Shown here piece by piece: positions 62,503 through 64,000 of a DNA stretch of 64,000 nucleotides. Below the pieces are notes generated by a model, which made no database searches, was not told the origin of the DNA, and saw only the letters and a list, made by a program, of their open reading frames with translations. The translations under genes and the position numbers were made by a program. The DNA comes from Schizochytrium sp. TIO01 (lineage: Eukaryota > Sar > Bigyra > Thraustochytrida > Thraustochytriidae). Within the stretch, counting starts at the first letter, position 1; every line of letters starts with the position of its first letter. The stretch spans positions 1,309,270-1,373,269 of the forward strand of contig SMSO01000007.1 in NCBI GenBank assembly GCA_004764695.1, read 5' to 3'.

Positions 62503-63154
62503 TCATATGAGCTTTCACTTGAGCTCCACGTGTCCGGGCACGTAGATAGATATATCGTGGGTTCTTGCTTTGTCACGCAGTAGGACTTTTTGATTGGACT
62601 TTGATTGTTGATTGACTGACAGGTAGCATTTGACCATAGAAGGAAGTGCGATCAACAATCGATCAATCCATCAACCAATCAATCAATTCATCCATCGATA
62701 CGTCGATAACGTCGATAGTGCGTTGGGCGTCAAGGCGGCAACGCTCAGCGGACTTGAAGAAGGTCAGTTCGTCTATTTATGTAGATCGTACTCATGAAGG
62801 TGGTCGCCAGCGAAACTTTTGAGGCGAGCAACGGTATATCAGCCTTGCTAGTGTGCATCTTGGAAAGGGAGTTCGTCTTGATTGGAATTCTCGTTCATGA
62901 ATCGGGGGTCAGTTTCGACATGGACATGGAAACGAAGGGTACAAGCTCAAGCCAAACAATCACCCATTCATTGCATTGGGTAGTTACTACCTATGATGTA
63001 CCAAACCGCGACAGGTTTACAGAGGCATTCTAGCTCTAGAGAAAAGACAAATAAGTTGAATTTATTTTGCCTTGGAGTTTTAGGAATGTGTCTCAGGGCA
63101 TACTGATACAGAATCGCGCATAACCAACGCCCTGCCGATGTCCTTGGCGATACA
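62503..63154. other. intergenic region
   Basis: Contains CAAT/ATCA-type short repeats at 62650-62705. A plus-strand ATG frame at 62794-63033 (79 codons) has a moderately protein-like first half (ASETFEASNGISALLV) and is only a weak candidate. Confidence 0.35.
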
Positions 63155-63234
63155 TCACAAGCGGGCAAGCCGTGTTGCTCGATTTGAGAGCAATACAATC
63201 TTTTCTCTATGGAGCATGTCGAACAGTGCATTAC

Positions 63235-63469
63235 CTGTCACCAGGAGTGCGATGTATATTGGATACCGGACTAAATACCCGGTCCTGACAGGCGCCATTC
63301 GTGGTATAATTTCATCGACACGTGTGCTGTAAAACCCAATCACATGAGCAAGAGCAAGTTCTGCTGTTACTTCAGCTCGATACATAAGCGTGGCGTATCT
63401 CAGATGAGACTGCTGGAGACGCCTTGATACCACCTCTCTTTTGGATTCTGGAGCCACTTGGTTCTGAAT
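63235..63469 (-). CDS. Candidate internal exon of a spliced gene, unknown
   Basis: Minus-strand frame after an acceptor-like GTTATTCAG at about 63470. It reads as good protein (SHLRYATLMYRAEVTAEL, then a hydrophobic YPIYIALLV), with a GTAATG donor at 63234. The exon 3' of it could begin at 63131 (AG at 63132-63133), where an in-phase frame (RWLCAILYQYALRHIPK) continues. Start and end of the gene are not identified. Confidence 0.28.
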
Positions 63470-64000
63470 AACGCAAGATCAATATAATCTGTTCGACACA
63501 GCTATGCAACAAATCCCTACTCTCTAACTTTGCTCGGCCGGCTTTGCATTTTGATTTCAACGCGAGTAGGTACAATCGGTGCATATACACGTACCTACTT
63601 AGCTAGACTTCCCTTCACATTTTGGATGGCTATTGCCTAAAACTCCACAATACGTGCAATCAAGAAGGTTTCGCAGCACCCATTTTCGTTTTTATTGTAA
63701 CAAGAGAATCATGGTGTCTATGTTCGCTGGTTGACCAGCACCGTTGTATATACGATGCCGCAAATCCTGATCCATCATCATGAAGACTGACACGGAGTTT
63801 TCTGGGGCGCATTCTTAGGGTTTATTAAGTAGGTCTTATTGGCAGTACTTTCTCACACTTTAAAGAGAAAGGAAATGACATTGACATTGACGATGACAAT
63901 GAATTGCAAGGCAAACCTTGTACGTCGCCTCACCGGTCTGGCTCGCTCGAAAACAGAATACCTGGGGGTTCATATAGGCGAGGCTGAGGCAAACAAGCTT
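63470..64000. other. right edge, no gene identified
   Basis: Mixed sequence with TACCTACTTAGCTA-type motifs near 63590. It could hold upstream exons of the minus-strand candidate at 63235, but I see none clearly. Confidence 0.4.

Overview
The window is nuclear DNA from an intron-poor eukaryote. Most genes are long single open frames on both strands that start at ATG. They are separated by AT-rich or simple-repeat spacers, with no operon structure and no bacterial ribosome binding sites. At least one gene (16551-18022) needs a clean GT-AG intron, and several small genes appear only when short introns of about 50-220 bp are allowed. The gene content (COMMD, SETD3-like SET, LZTR1-like Kelch-BTB, Pho88/SND3, OSCA/TMEM63, LipB, prolidase, YeeE/YedE and LarA-like proteins) and the moderate GC content suggest a stramenopile protist. 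A thraustochytrid such as Aurantiochytrium is my best guess, but that is inference.

Layout. 0.6-4.3 kb: a surface fibre-like protein ending in a peptidase S74 (intramolecular chaperone) domain, minus strand. 5.1-6.6 kb: prolidase, minus. 8.8-10.5 kb: tail-anchored coiled-coil protein, plus. 11.2-15.4 kb: a membrane-anchored TTL-domain protein and a membrane-anchored S1 protease, both minus. 16.6-18.0 kb: spliced Pho88/SND3-ankyrin fusion, minus. 19.2-21.6 kb: putative winged-helix nuclear protein, minus. 22.9-24.3 kb: a class I HDAC homologue that has lost every zinc ligand, plus. 25.3-28.1 kb: a 67-residue two-TM microprotein and a SET-domain methyltransferase, minus. 29.7-33.5 kb: doubled Kelch-BTB-BACK protein, plus. 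36.1-37.5 and 44.5-45.9 kb: two YeeE/YedE (thiosulfate transporter family) paralogues, plus, about 7 kb apart across a repeat-rich spacer. 48.1-49.5 kb: LarA-like nickel-pincer racemase homologue, plus. 50.4-51.1 kb: octanoyltransferase LipB/LIPT2, minus. 51.9-52.2 kb: COMM-domain protein, plus. 54.3-55.9 kb: two-TM protein, plus. 56.6-61.5 kb: OSCA/TMEM63-type channel overlapped out of frame by a Pro/Thr/Gln-rich frame, probably one spliced gene, minus. 62.2-62.5 kb: a small spliced gene with a mitochondrial-type leader, minus.

There is no sign that the genes form one pathway. The recurring themes are inorganic sulphur transport (the two YeeE/YedE genes), membrane-protein insertion (SND3-ankyrin, with tail-anchored or multi-TM clients nearby) and several unusual domain combinations. 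Observations most worth a second look are the pseudo-HDAC, the S74 fibre, the SND3-ankyrin fusion, the channel with a mucin-like N-terminus and the set of small spliced genes.
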